DNA of 64,000 nt. It comes from Paenibacillus tepidiphilus (lineage in GTDB: Bacteria > Bacillota > Bacilli > Paenibacillales > Paenibacillaceae). The DNA is taken from positions 1 to 64,000 of the forward strand of contig NZ_VWRQ01000011.1 of NCBI RefSeq assembly GCF_008635795.1. The letters are read 5' to 3'. The notes below the pieces were generated by a model. It made no database searches. It saw nothing but the letters and a program-made list of their open reading frames with translations, and had not been told where the DNA came from. The position numbers were made by a program, and so were the translations under genes. Below are positions 16,801 through 25,878 of the stretch, piece by piece (position 1 is the first letter of the stretch; each line of letters starts with the position of its first letter).

Positions 16801-16828
16801 ATTATACCATACTGCATTGGTAATACAA
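16801..16828 (-). promoter_or_regulatory. Promoter of the amidase operon
   Basis: On the minus strand TTGTAT (16828-16823) and TATAAT (16806-16801), spacer 16, about 40 bases before the start codon. Confidence 0.6.
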
Positions 16829-16891
16829 TATATGGATAATAGGAAAGTGATAGGATGTAAAACGCATACAAAACCAATTATTCCTTTCAGC

Positions 16892-17593
16892 CTATTTATA
16901 TACCCCCCGATAATTCTCAGGAAGCAACTCCGCTATCTTCTTCATCATATACTGCATAGCGAATTCCTCATATTCTTGTTTATCCTGTTCTTTGTCTCTT
17001 TTCGGAAGCTCAAATTGTGTCCCAATGTTGACATGGATATCTGCATATGTAAAGGTTTCCGCCTTCATATCCCCTTCTATATGTATAGGTAACAGTTTCT
17101 CTGTCCCGTATAAGCCAACAGGTACAATGGGAGCTCCCGTCATTCTGGCGATAAGAAGGATTCCTTTCTTGGCTTCGATCAAACTCCCCGCTCTGCTTCT
17201 GGTCCCTTCCGGGAAAATCAATAGACTCCCGCCTTGTTTAACAAGCTTAATGATTCGCTCAAGGCCCTCTTTATCAGCGGTATTGGGTTTTATATTTGTA
17301 GTCTTAATTACATTAACACCTATACTCGTAACGGCGTTATTTGACAGCTTCTCTCCTGCCACAAAAGTGGGATCGATGTCTTTTAAGACTCTGTCCAGCA
17401 CTAATCCGTCGGAATTGCTTAAATGATTGCATATGAAAATCGTTGGTGTCTGGATTCCCTTTAAATTATCGCTGCCTACTATGTGCATGGTAGCGTATTT
17501 CTTCAGGTAATGATTTATAATCTTACGGGATATGTATGTGACCCATTGATTTGGAAGGATGTTTATCATTTTAGCCGTTGCTGCGGATATCAT
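16892..17593 (-). CDS. plsC: 1-acyl-sn-glycerol-3-phosphate acyltransferase
   Basis: Membrane-associated enzyme of 233 residues that adds the second acyl chain to lysophosphatidate. The acyltransferase motifs are visible: NHLSNSDG (the H-x4-D catalytic motif, here followed by Gly), GGSLLIFPEGTRSRAGSL (motif III) and APIVPVGLYG (motif IV). The frame opens at 17632, but GGAGGAG seven bases before the ATG at 17593 marks the start (MISAATAKMIN). Confidence 0.9.
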   Translation of the reverse strand: MISAATAKMINILPNQWVTYISRKIINHYLKKYATMHIVGSDNLKGIQTPTIFICNHLSNSDGLVLDRVLKDIDPTFVAGEKLSNNAVTSIGVNVIKTTNIKPNTADKEGLERIIKLVKQGGSLLIFPEGTRSRAGSLIEAKKGILLIARMTGAPIVPVGLYGTEKLLPIHIEGDMKAETFTYADIHVNIGTQFELPKRDKEQDKQEYEEFAMQYMMKKIAELLPENYRGVYK

Positions 17594-17628
17594 TGGAATT
17601 CTCCTCCGGAATGTTATTGAGAAGCATA

Positions 17629-17844
17629 TCATAGTTGGCTATGGCCGGCGACTGCCGATCCATTAAATCCTGCGGAGTCTCTTAAGATTGTAGCACCGGT
17701 AGAGACCACAAATAGCGTATATCGGATCTCCCCGGCGTTGACAGCGGCGACCGGCAGAAAATCGCCGCTTATGTTGGATAGCCTTGCATTGATTAGATGA
17801 ACAACCCCTACTGCAAGGTTATTATTTGACGTTACCGCTAACAT
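17629..17844 (-). CDS. Doubtful small open frame between ere-like gene and plsC
   Basis: A 71-codon frame that starts inside the 3' end of the esterase gene and stops 35 bases before plsC. It has no ribosome site before its ATG and its translation matches nothing I recognise. It is listed because it fills an otherwise empty 215-base gap; it may not be a gene. Confidence 0.2.
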   Translation of the reverse strand: MLAVTSNNNLAVGVVHLINARLSNISGDFLPVAAVNAGEIRYTLFVVSTGATILRDSAGFNGSAVAGHSQL

Positions 17845-19105
17845 AACGAGAATTCGAAAAAGCCAGGGGTCTTAAAGCCTTGGTGTGATCAAGGTAGATA
17901 AAAGCGTTGTACCGCCTGGAGATCACTGTCGGCACGTAGTTGCCTCTCTCCCGTTCGGGATGGTACACCACACCAATGGCCCGGTGGCCAACCGTAATCT
18001 CGCCGAGTGCCGGATCTTCCGGGTCCATGAGCAGCAGCTGATCCTGCGCTGTGTTTCTGTGCAGCAGCTCCTCCCAGCTGTTCCTGATTGCAGGCGGCAC
18101 CTTCATTTCCTCCATGGGAGCTCCCCAGCTTCGGCCGGCTATCACGGTGCCCTCATACGTGCCGAAGCCGATAGCGTATACTTGGCTGCCGTGCTTTTCC
18201 CGCAGGAGCTGACCCACGTTCACCATCCCTTCACTCGCCATGTCCGTTGCCCGGGCGTCACCCACGTGTGTATTATGCTCCCAGACCAGCACACGGGAAT
18301 GCTCCCCGTGAAATTCCACCAGCTTCTCCAGTGCAGACACCATGTGCCGGTCACGGACATTCCAGGAATCCGCGTCGTGGCGGATCATTGTACGATAGTA
18401 GGCTTCCGCCCCTTTTACTGCCATCGCATTTAACTCGGCACTGAGCGCACGCTCCTGATCCCCCGGATGGGCATCCTTCCATTTGTCCTGAAGCCTGCCC
18501 AGAAGAGCTATGACCTGATCCTCACAGCCTTCGCCATACAGGGAAGCAGAAATTCCGTAAGATTGCTCGTCTCTGCCAAAGGGCTCGAAGCATTCAAAGG
18601 CCTTCCGTGCAGCCTCCAAGTCAGTCTTGTCCTGCGTTTCCAGAACCTTGAGAATCTCATCCATGGACTCCCACAGGCTGTATACATCAATCCCGTAGAA
18701 CCCAACCTTCTCCGCATCGGGCTTGTCCTTGTTGAATTCACGCAGCCACCCGGCAAGCTCCCGGATCTCCTCATTGGCCCACATCCAGGTTGGCCAGCGG
18801 TTGAAGTCGTCCAGGGCTGTGCCCGCGTCTGCTGCGGCATCGGAGTACCCTTTAACATAACGGTTCAAGGTGTAGCAGGCAGGCCAATCCCCTTCTACCG
18901 CAATGAAACGGAATCCATGCTCAGCAATCAGGCGTTTGGAGAGCTCGGCGCGGACGGTATAGAAATCCGAGGTGCCATGCGAGGCTTCGCCCAGAAGCAC
19001 ATATTGGGCTTTGGCTGCATGCTTGATCAGCTGGTCCATGGAATCCCGGGTTCCAAAGGGGATAGATACCTGGCGTATCGACTCCAACAGTAAGTCTTCT
19101 CTCAT
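17822..19105 (-). CDS. Erythromycin esterase family protein
   Basis: Cytosolic enzyme of 427 residues of the Ere family, whose best-known members hydrolyse the lactone of 14-membered macrolides. The conserved motifs are LLGEASHGTSDFY (about 35-47), FIAVEGDW (about 67-74), FYGIDVYSLWESM and VLVWEHNTHVGDAR. His in EASHG, Glu in VEGD and His in HNTHVGD are the catalytic candidates. Most chromosomal homologues have no proven macrolide activity (some are succinoglycan-type), so resistance is not implied. AGGAGAAATGAAGG precedes the ATG. Confidence 0.88.
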   Translation of the reverse strand: MREDLLLESIRQVSIPFGTRDSMDQLIKHAAKAQYVLLGEASHGTSDFYTVRAELSKRLIAEHGFRFIAVEGDWPACYTLNRYVKGYSDAAADAGTALDDFNRWPTWMWANEEIRELAGWLREFNKDKPDAEKVGFYGIDVYSLWESMDEILKVLETQDKTDLEAARKAFECFEPFGRDEQSYGISASLYGEGCEDQVIALLGRLQDKWKDAHPGDQERALSAELNAMAVKGAEAYYRTMIRHDADSWNVRDRHMVSALEKLVEFHGEHSRVLVWEHNTHVGDARATDMASEGMVNVGQLLREKHGSQVYAIGFGTYEGTVIAGRSWGAPMEEMKVPPAIRNSWEELLHRNTAQDQLLLMDPEDPALGEITVGHRAIGVVYHPERERGNYVPTVISRRYNAFIYLDHTKALRPLAFSNSRYVSGNVK

Positions 19106-19212
19106 CCTTCATTTCTCCTCACGTGAAATAAGTATATGTTCCAAGTTTGCACGTTTTGGAGTGAAAGCATGCAGAGATGAAATCATCAGTAAGGTGCCTC
19201 CGGCTAACAAAT

Positions 19213-19260
19213 GAGGCTGTCCCTATAGCCACTTCACCACATGGCTATAGGGACAGCCTC
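19213..19260 (-). terminator. Strong terminator of the sps operon
   Basis: Perfect 19-bp stem (GAGGCTGTCCCTATAGCCA / TGGCTATAGGGACAGCCTC), ten-base loop, seven bases beyond the pseI stop on the minus strand, then ATTTGTT. Confidence 0.8.
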
Positions 19261-19266
19261 TTGCTC

Positions 19267-20319
19267 TTATTCCAATAACAGCTCCCAGGTTAGGGGAGTT
19301 CCGCTTTTTAGGTTTCTTCGTATTCGTTTTCCCAAGAGTAAATCATAGTATTTGGGGTCTAAGCCAAATCCCGGACGAATCACTCTTATATTCTCCTTGG
19401 TCAGCACTTCGCCAGCGCTGATATCCCGGGCAATATAAATGGATCGTCTAAATTGAAGGGAGTTTGCTTCTTCCTTTGTGGGGCCTACAGAGACTCCGCC
19501 GAGTGATCTCCAGGCTGTATCCGTCTCTTGCACGAGTGCGGCAAATTCTTCGGGCTCCAAGGAAAAGGCAGCATCCACTCCCCCTTCTTCACGGTTAAGT
19601 GTAAAATGCTTCTCAATGACGGTGCTGCCCAGCGCCACGCTTGCCACAGCCGCCCCAATGCCCAAGGTATGGTCGGATAGGCCAGACTGGCAATGAAATA
19701 CATTGCTTAAATAAGGAATGGTATGCAGATTCGAGTTGTCGGCTGAAGCCGGGTAGCTGCTCGTGCATTTTAATAGAATGAAATCCTTGCAGCCCGCATC
19801 GGTGATGGTGTTTACCGCAAGCTCAATTTCACCTAGCGAAGCCATCCCTGTAGAAATAATCATCGGCTTTCCTTTGGCTGCGACCTTCCTTAATAGAGGG
19901 ATGTCATTATTTTCGAAGGAGGCAATTTTGTAACAGGGAACCTCCAGGGCTTCCAGAAATTCAAGCGAGGTTTCATCAAACGGTGTACTGAACGCAATCA
20001 TTCCTAACTCCTTGCAGCAGTCAAAAATCGGCTGATGCCACTCCCAAGGCGTATACGCCTCTTTATAGAGCTCGAATAGAAACTTTCCTTTCCAGAGTCC
20101 GTGGGAGTCAATCCTGAAATCTCCGTCCTGAATTGGCAGGGTCATCGTTTCAGGGGTATATGTTTGAATTTTCAAGGCGTGCGCTCCTGCTTTGGCCGCT
20201 GCTTTCACAATGTCGAGGGCGCGTTCAAGGGACTGGTTATGATTCCCTGACATTTCCGCGATGATGAAGGGCGGATGGCCCTTTCCAATACATCTGTTAC
20301 CGATCACTATTTCTTTCAT
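19267..20319 (-). CDS. pseI: Pseudaminic acid synthase (SpsE/PseI)
   Basis: Condenses 2,4-diacetamido-2,4,6-trideoxy-L-altrose with phosphoenolpyruvate to form pseudaminic acid. At 350 residues it has the NeuB-family barrel (FIIAEMSGNHNQSLERA, ALKIQTYTPETMT, KIASFENND, LLKCTSSYPA, GLSDHTLGI, VIEKHFTL). A C-terminal antifreeze-like SAF domain (about 290-348) follows, with RSIYIARDISAGE and GKRIRRNLKSGTPL. TYTPETMTL and DSHGLWKGKFLFELYKEA are typical of PseI rather than of sialate NeuB. It is the last gene of the operon and overlaps pseH by 23 bases. Confidence 0.92.
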   Translation of the reverse strand: MKEIVIGNRCIGKGHPPFIIAEMSGNHNQSLERALDIVKAAAKAGAHALKIQTYTPETMTLPIQDGDFRIDSHGLWKGKFLFELYKEAYTPWEWHQPIFDCCKELGMIAFSTPFDETSLEFLEALEVPCYKIASFENNDIPLLRKVAAKGKPMIISTGMASLGEIELAVNTITDAGCKDFILLKCTSSYPASADNSNLHTIPYLSNVFHCQSGLSDHTLGIGAAVASVALGSTVIEKHFTLNREEGGVDAAFSLEPEEFAALVQETDTAWRSLGGVSVGPTKEEANSLQFRRSIYIARDISAGEVLTKENIRVIRPGFGLDPKYYDLLLGKRIRRNLKSGTPLTWELLLE

Positions 20320-20869
20320 TGGCCCTCATGACCTCCTCTTTCAGAAGAGAGCTGTGGTTCTCCCATTGTTCCTGAAATATGCTCATTAGCACCAAATCGG
20401 CATAGGTATTGTTCTTAACAATTTGTTGTCTTAGCCTGCCTTCTTCCGTAAACCCTAATCTTTGGTGATAGGATAAGCTCCTTCCGTTGAAGTCCAGGAT
20501 CTGGGCACATACTTTCCGCAGCTGTCTTTCTTTGAAAATGTAATCCAAAGCCAGGATGCCCATAATCTTTCCGGACCCGGAGGGACTGGAACGGTCCCCG
20601 ATATATAAACCCCAATCGCAGGTTTGGTTCCGGTGATCGATTTGGGTAAAGTTAATCAAACCGATAGGTTGCTCCTGATAGAAACAAAGCTTTACTTGTT
20701 TACTTGCATCCCGGACCACGGCCTCCCACCAACGGTAATGATTCTCTAACGGAATCAAATCATCATGATTCATAAACCGGCGGATATGATCCGCATTACG
20801 CCATTCCCATACAAGCAGTAATCGCTTCTCATCCAGATTCTCCAGTCTGTAATCCTTAATGGCCGCCAT
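20297..20869 (-). CDS. pseH: PseH-like GNAT N-acetyltransferase (SpsD)
   Basis: Acetylates the 4-amino group of the UDP-sugar made by PseC. GNAT fold, 190 residues: RLENLDEKRLLLVWEWRNAD at the N-terminus, YQEQPIGLINFTQIDHR, and the acetyl-CoA region IMGILALDYIFKERQLRKV with SYHQRLGFTEEGRLRQ. PseH enzymes start with the same EWRN..RxxM pattern. It overlaps both neighbours (14 bases with pseG, 23 with pseI), so the operon is translationally coupled here. Confidence 0.88.
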   Translation of the reverse strand: MAAIKDYRLENLDEKRLLLVWEWRNADHIRRFMNHDDLIPLENHYRWWEAVVRDASKQVKLCFYQEQPIGLINFTQIDHRNQTCDWGLYIGDRSSPSGSGKIMGILALDYIFKERQLRKVCAQILDFNGRSLSYHQRLGFTEEGRLRQQIVKNNTYADLVLMSIFQEQWENHSSLLKEEVMRANERNSDR

Positions 20870-21935
20870 TGTCCCCTCCTATAATCCTGTCGATAAATTC
20901 ATTTAATCGATCCTCTCCCATAAGCTGAAGAGCCCGTTCAGACATCTCTTTCACCAATGAAGGGTTGGCAAGTAAGGTATCTATTCCGTCTTCGATCTCT
21001 TTCGTGGTGACTTCAGCACTGGCGCCTATGCAGATCGTGGCTCCGTGATCATGCGCGAGTCTTGTGATTTCCCTTTGGTTATCAGCAGTCACTACAGATA
21101 AGGAAGGTAAACCTAAATAACACCGCTCCCACGTGGAGCTTCCGCCTGCTCCGATAAACAAGTCGGCCCTCCGCATTAATTTAGCCATATAATCAATCTG
21201 GCAATGATAAGCTGCATTGGGCATGCGGTTACAGATAGCTTCTATGAGAGCCTTGTTTTTGTTCATTTCACCTACTACGACATCTATGCTTAACTTGGAG
21301 AACCGGGCTTTACTTAAGATTTGTAATGCTTTTGCGGTTTCATTGGTAGGGTCCGTGCCGCCAAAGAACACAAGAATTCTATTCATCCTGCCATCACGCT
21401 CAGCTAACTGCTTCTTCATGGACCGGAATTCGGGCCGAAGTATAGCATAGCTGGTTCCTGCAAATATCGAGCAGTTTGCCGGAGCCAGATGATGATAACA
21501 GTCCCCGCCATGAGAGCTGTTCTGATCCAGCAAGATGCTGCAGAGATGCGGCCGGTCGGCTAAGTCATCGATCACCGCCATGGTAGTCACGTGCTCTCCG
21601 ACGATTCTCTCCCATCTCTGATCAATGCCATAGTGGTCAATAATCAGGCAATCCACAGGTGAGGACTCCATAAGGATTTGCGCGGTTTCCATTGCATCGG
21701 TTTGGAAGTCCACGCGTAACCAGGAGGAATCCGTACGGTCACTTGGTAAAGGCAGCAAGAATACAGGATAGCCTTGCTCCCGGATGTAGCTTGCCAGATT
21801 CCCGGGTAAATCCCTGCAGATGAACTGGATCTCCGCGTTCCTGGCCTTAAGCTCATTGGCAATAGTCAGACAACGCATGACATGACCGGTACCCATTTCA
21901 TGGGAAGCGTCCACCCGAAATAGGATGTTCATCAT
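20856..21935 (-). CDS. pseG: UDP-2,4-diacetamido-2,4,6-trideoxy-L-altropyranose hydrolase (PseG/SpsG)
   Basis: Releases UDP from the bis-acetylated sugar. GT-B fold protein of 359 residues. MGTGHVMRCLTIANEL carries the catalytic His18; IDDLADRPH and VFFGGTDPTNET lie at the domain hinge; GAGGSSTWERCYLGLPSL is the UDP-binding motif of the MurG-like family. Homologous to SpsG in Bacillus. It overlaps pseF by four bases. Confidence 0.9.
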   Translation of the reverse strand: MMNILFRVDASHEMGTGHVMRCLTIANELKARNAEIQFICRDLPGNLASYIREQGYPVFLLPLPSDRTDSSWLRVDFQTDAMETAQILMESSPVDCLIIDHYGIDQRWERIVGEHVTTMAVIDDLADRPHLCSILLDQNSSHGGDCYHHLAPANCSIFAGTSYAILRPEFRSMKKQLAERDGRMNRILVFFGGTDPTNETAKALQILSKARFSKLSIDVVVGEMNKNKALIEAICNRMPNAAYHCQIDYMAKLMRRADLFIGAGGSSTWERCYLGLPSLSVVTADNQREITRLAHDHGATICIGASAEVTTKEIEDGIDTLLANPSLVKEMSERALQLMGEDRLNEFIDRIIGGDNGGH

Positions 21936-22687
21936 TGGGATTCCCTGATAATGTTTGTGTTCTTTTGTTCAATATGGGCGTTGATGGATGCCCATTCCGG
22001 ATGCTCCTGCAGGATGGAGACAACAGCATCCAGCGTGAACTGTTCTGTTCCCTTCCCGGACAGAGCGGTTATCAGTCTGGCTATTAATTCAAAGTCTTCT
22101 TTCGTATCCACTGTAATGCGGTAAGAGCTGAAGTCGTTTACCTGCTTAACTTGTCCCAGCCGGAATAACTCAGGATGCTGGTATAGATAAGGGGTAACAT
22201 GTTCCCGCTCAGCAGGCTGGGCCGCATGCTTATACGCCTGCTCCAGCACCTTCATGGAGAAGACCTCAACATCATATCCGCGGGGATAAGTCCGCTCAAG
22301 GGTATTGGATACATAATCGTATGCTTCTGGATTGGACAGAAATTCAGAGACTGCCTCGTCTACAACGGCCGGGTCCAGTAACGGGCAGTCGGAGGTAAGG
22401 CGGACCACAGTCTCTGCTCCGTAATGACATGCCGCCTCATAATACCGTGACAAGACATCCTCCTCCGGCCCCCGGAAGTAATCCACTGACAATCGTGTAC
22501 ACAAATCAATGATGGGCTGTTCTGCAGCATTAGTCGTTGTGGCAATAACAAGCTGGTCGATGGTCTTGGCCCGTCTGAGCTGGTTAATCTGATATTCAAG
22601 CAGAGGTTTATTTACAACCTGCTTCATAATTTTTCCCGGCAATCTGGTCGATAGCATTCTGGCCTGTATGATCGCTATTGTCCGCAT
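21932..22687 (-). CDS. pseF: CMP-pseudaminic acid cytidylyltransferase (PseF/SpsF)
   Basis: Activates pseudaminic acid with CTP. Nucleotidyltransferase of 251 residues beginning IAIIQARMLSTRLPGKIMKQV, the CTP-binding loop of the SpsF branch. RLTSDCPLLDPAVVDEAV holds the metal-binding aspartate, and YRITVDTKEDFELI is a further family mark. It lies between pseC and pseG in the order expected for Pse loci. Confidence 0.9.
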   Translation of the reverse strand: MRTIAIIQARMLSTRLPGKIMKQVVNKPLLEYQINQLRRAKTIDQLVIATTTNAAEQPIIDLCTRLSVDYFRGPEEDVLSRYYEAACHYGAETVVRLTSDCPLLDPAVVDEAVSEFLSNPEAYDYVSNTLERTYPRGYDVEVFSMKVLEQAYKHAAQPAEREHVTPYLYQHPELFRLGQVKQVNDFSSYRITVDTKEDFELIARLITALSGKGTEQFTLDAVVSILQEHPEWASINAHIEQKNTNIIRESQ

Positions 22688-22702
22688 AGGCTCTCCTTCA
22701 TA

Positions 22703-23899
22703 TCATTTGGAATAATGGTCCAGGACCTTGTTGACAGCCCGGATCACGTCCTGCACATCCTGCTCTGACATTCCCTGGAACAGTGGCAGCGTGATCATCC
22801 GGTTATACAATTGTTCCGCATTCGGGCAAATTCCCCGCTTGTAGCCGAGGTCCTGATAATAAGGCAAGAGATGCACTGGGATATAGTGCACGTTAACCCC
22901 GATATTCTCCTTCAGCAGGGCCTCAAAGATTTCTTTCCGGCTGCCCTTCAGCTTCTCTAAATGAAGAGCGATGATATACAGATGCCAGCTGGACTCACTC
23001 TCCGTGCTCTGGTAAGGAATCTGTATCTTATCGGAATGCCGGAACGCCTCGTTGTACATAGCCGCATATTTTTTTCGAAGATTTATGAAATGCTCTATTT
23101 TCTTGAGCTGGCTTATGCCAAGCGCCGCCTGGATATCCGTCAACCGGTAGTTGTACCCCAGAAACTGCATTTCATAGTACCAGGGGCCATGATTCTCAAG
23201 CATATGCTCAGGATCACGGGTGATGCCATGCGACCGGAATTGGCGCAGCTTCTCATAATACAACCGGTTGTTCGTGGTGATCAGACCACCTTCACCCGTT
23301 GTTATATGCTTTACCGGATGGAAGCTGAACATCGTCATATCACCGATGGAACCAATGCTTGAATGCTTATATTTAGCACCCAGTGCATGGGCTGCATCTT
23401 CAATCACCACCAGGTTAAGTTCCCTGGCGATGGTTATCATTTCATCAAGCTCAGCCGGCTGGCCTGTAAAATGGACGGGGATGATTGCTTTTGTCTTACT
23501 TGTGATCTTCTCCGCTAACCGTTTGGGGTCCAGGTTGTACGTTCGCGGATCAATGTCGGCAAATACCGGTGTTGCTCCCTGGTATAATATACAGTTGGCC
23601 GAGGCGGCAAAGGTCATCGGGGATGTGATCACCTCATCGCCTGCACCAATCCCGGCAGCATAGCAGGCGCCATGTAATGCTGCTGTTCCGCTAGTGAATG
23701 CCACAGCGTACTTTGCTCCTGTGTAGCTTGCGATTTCAGCTTCAAATTGTTCAATGGCGGGACCGGTCGTCAGGAAATCGCTTTGCAGCACCTGGATGAC
23801 CGACTGGATATCCTCCTCATCAATCAGCTGCCTGCCGTAAGGCAAATAGCGGCTGCGCACGGGCGTTCCGCCATGGATGGCCAGTTTACCGCCGCTCAT
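22703..23899 (-). CDS. pseC: UDP-4-keto-6-deoxy-N-acetylaltrosamine aminotransferase (PseC/SpsC)
   Basis: PLP enzyme of the DegT/DnrJ/EryC1 family, 398 residues, transferring an amino group from glutamate to the 4-keto sugar. AVAFTSGTAALHGACYAAGIG is the cofactor phosphate site, VIEDAAHALGAKYK contains the PLP-binding aspartate, and the Schiff-base lysine is in FSFHPVKHITTGEGG. YLPYGRQLIDEEDI near the N-terminus is characteristic of PseC. The start overlaps the epimerase stop by four bases. Confidence 0.9.
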   Translation of the reverse strand: MSGGKLAIHGGTPVRSRYLPYGRQLIDEEDIQSVIQVLQSDFLTTGPAIEQFEAEIASYTGAKYAVAFTSGTAALHGACYAAGIGAGDEVITSPMTFAASANCILYQGATPVFADIDPRTYNLDPKRLAEKITSKTKAIIPVHFTGQPAELDEMITIARELNLVVIEDAAHALGAKYKHSSIGSIGDMTMFSFHPVKHITTGEGGLITTNNRLYYEKLRQFRSHGITRDPEHMLENHGPWYYEMQFLGYNYRLTDIQAALGISQLKKIEHFINLRKKYAAMYNEAFRHSDKIQIPYQSTESESSWHLYIIALHLEKLKGSRKEIFEALLKENIGVNVHYIPVHLLPYYQDLGYKRGICPNAEQLYNRMITLPLFQGMSEQDVQDVIRAVNKVLDHYSK

Positions 23900-24864
23900 G
23901 ACTTAGCCCGGCCCTTTTTGTGGAAGCTGGATTGGATCCATTTCTCCGTCTGCTTGATCCCCTCTTCGATCGTTACCCTGGGTGTCCATGACAGGGTCTT
24001 CTCAGCCTTCCGGAAATTACAGAGCAGCTTCTGGATTTCACTTTGCGGATGAATATGGGGAATATGGTGAATAGGTGCCTGTCCGCCCGAAATAAGCTCC
24101 GCTAAATGATTGATGGAAATATCCTTCCCTGTACCCGCGTTTACAATTTCTCCGTTTAACCGGTCGCTGTACCCGGCCTCCACCACAAAATCAGCACAAT
24201 CCTCCACATACAGCAGATCCCGTGTCTGGGTGCCGTTCCCGTAAATGTTCAGAGGCTCCTTCTTCAATTTATTATGGATAAAGATGGCCACCACTCCGCC
24301 TTCACCGCCGGTCTTCTGGTAAGGACCATACGTATTGAACGGTCTCACGACCACAACCGGTAAACCGTAGGCAAAGTAATACGATAACACCATATTTTCG
24401 GCAGCAATTTTGGCTCCGGCATAGGGGGAGGCGGGCTTGATCGGGGACTCTTCCGTGATTCCCAGTTCATCGTCTGCTCTGGCGTAAACCATGCAAGTGC
24501 TCATAAAAACCAGCTTCACCTGCTGCTTCTTACACTCTTCCAGTAAATAAAAGGTAGCCAGTGTGTCATTGTTAAATGTGGTTTCCGGATCATCGATACT
24601 GTCCTGAACATTGATGCTTGCCGCGAGATGGTAGCAAAGATCAAAGGCCGTATCCCGGAATAGCGCTGTTAGTGCCTCCCGGTCTTTGAGATCCATAATG
24701 CTGACCCTTTGCAAATGTTCATTGTCCTGATACTCTTGCAAATTATCCAGGGATGAGTTGGCTAAGTTATCAATGACCCACACCTTCTGCCCATCCTTTA
24801 ACAGCCGTCCAACGACCCATCTGCCGATAAAGCCGGTCCCACCGGTTACGAGTATGTTCATCAT
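23896..24864 (-). CDS. NAD-dependent sugar epimerase/dehydratase
   Basis: Extended short-chain dehydrogenase of 322 residues: VTGGTGFIGRWVVGRLL (NAD loop), the catalytic Tyr and Lys in SPYAGAKIAAEN, and VVVRPFNTYGPYQK. Its closest look is to UDP-glucose 4-epimerases and dTDP-glucose dehydratases. It is not one of the six Pse steps, so it probably makes a second sugar of the glycan or a variant of pseudaminic acid. It is inserted between pseB and pseC, nine bases after pseB. Confidence 0.87.
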   Translation of the reverse strand: MMNILVTGGTGFIGRWVVGRLLKDGQKVWVIDNLANSSLDNLQEYQDNEHLQRVSIMDLKDREALTALFRDTAFDLCYHLAASINVQDSIDDPETTFNNDTLATFYLLEECKKQQVKLVFMSTCMVYARADDELGITEESPIKPASPYAGAKIAAENMVLSYYFAYGLPVVVVRPFNTYGPYQKTGGEGGVVAIFIHNKLKKEPLNIYGNGTQTRDLLYVEDCADFVVEAGYSDRLNGEIVNAGTGKDISINHLAELISGGQAPIHHIPHIHPQSEIQKLLCNFRKAEKTLSWTPRVTIEEGIKQTEKWIQSSFHKKGRAKS

Positions 24865-24873
24865 ATCCCTCCG

Positions 24874-25878
24874 CTAGATTAAATTTTGCTCCATGATGAT
24901 CTTCCGCACTTCCTCCTTGGTCAGCGGGATCGCTCCTTCCGAGCTGTAGGTACCGGGCTTCGGCCTGCTTGCGTGCTTATAGGTTTGCTTGGGGGCAAAC
25001 GGGGAAGGAACAATATATAGACCCGGTAACTCATAGGCGCTTAATGATTCGTCATACGTCATCAGCTCTTCATATCTTTTTTCACCGGGCTTTAACCCGA
25101 TTTCAACGATATCCACCCCGGACGGGGCCATCCTGTATTTCTTAGGCGTTTCTTCGGCAACAAGCTCTGCCAGGTCCTTCAGCTTGATCACGGGCATCTT
25201 TAAGATAAACGTCTCTCCCCCTTTAGACATTTGCAGGGATTGAATCGTAAGCTGAGTTGCCTGGTCCAGTGTCATCATAAATCTGGTGACCGACAGATCG
25301 GTTACGGTTATCGCTTTGCCTTCTCTGACCTGCTTGACAAATAACGGGATGACCGAGCCTCTGGAGCCAAGCACATTCCCGAACCGCACTGCACAGAACA
25401 CCGTTCCTCCCCGGCCCTTTGCGTATTCGGCAGAGGAAATCAGCTTTTCGGCGGACAGCTTTGTGGCTCCATAATTGTTTGTCGGAGAAATAGCCTTGTC
25501 CGTACTTGTAAACACGACTTTCTGTACGTTATGCTGCTTCGCTGCTTTAATCACGTTATACGTGCCGATAATATTCGTAAGTACCGCTTCAAGGGGATTC
25601 TTTTCACAAAAGGAAACATGCTTCATTGCAGCGGTATGAAACACATAATCCATACCCTCCATGGCCTCTGACACCCGGTCATAATTACGGATATCGCCGA
25701 TCAGAAGGCTGATCCTTGCATCTCTGTTCAGTTCATTTTGCAGCTCGAATTGTTTATGCTCATCTCTGCTGAATACCCGGATGACCTCAGGTTCCTCCTG
25801 TAAAATATGCTTCACAATGCTTCTGCCAACGGTGCCTGTTCCGCCGATCACGAGGATTCTTCTATTCTTGAAGAACAT
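24874..25878 (-). CDS. pseB: UDP-GlcNAc 4,6-dehydratase (inverting) PseB, SpsM-type
   Basis: First step of pseudaminic acid synthesis: C4/C6 dehydration with C5 inversion of UDP-GlcNAc. 334 residues, soluble (no membrane helices, unlike PglF/CapD). The sequence has GGTGTVGRSIVKHIL, HTAAMKHVSFCEKNP, the catalytic cluster FTSTDKAISPTNNYGATK (Asp-Lys-Tyr) and GLKPGEKRYEELMT. The Bacillus subtilis counterpart spsM is split by prophage SP-beta; here the gene is whole and inside the sps operon. It overlaps the SpsB-like gene by 17 bases. Confidence 0.92.
   Translation of the reverse strand: MFFKNRRILVIGGTGTVGRSIVKHILQEEPEVIRVFSRDEHKQFELQNELNRDARISLLIGDIRNYDRVSEAMEGMDYVFHTAAMKHVSFCEKNPLEAVLTNIIGTYNVIKAAKQHNVQKVVFTSTDKAISPTNNYGATKLSAEKLISSAEYAKGRGGTVFCAVRFGNVLGSRGSVIPLFVKQVREGKAITVTDLSVTRFMMTLDQATQLTIQSLQMSKGGETFILKMPVIKLKDLAELVAEETPKKYRMAPSGVDIVEIGLKPGEKRYEELMTYDESLSAYELPGLYIVPSPFAPKQTYKHASRPKPGTYSSEGAIPLTKEEVRKIIMEQNLI

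Noticed and set aside
19213-19260. 19-bp perfect inverted repeat as a miniature transposon end or MITE
   Set aside because: Only one copy was seen, with a ten-base loop and position directly after an operon; it is better explained as a terminator.
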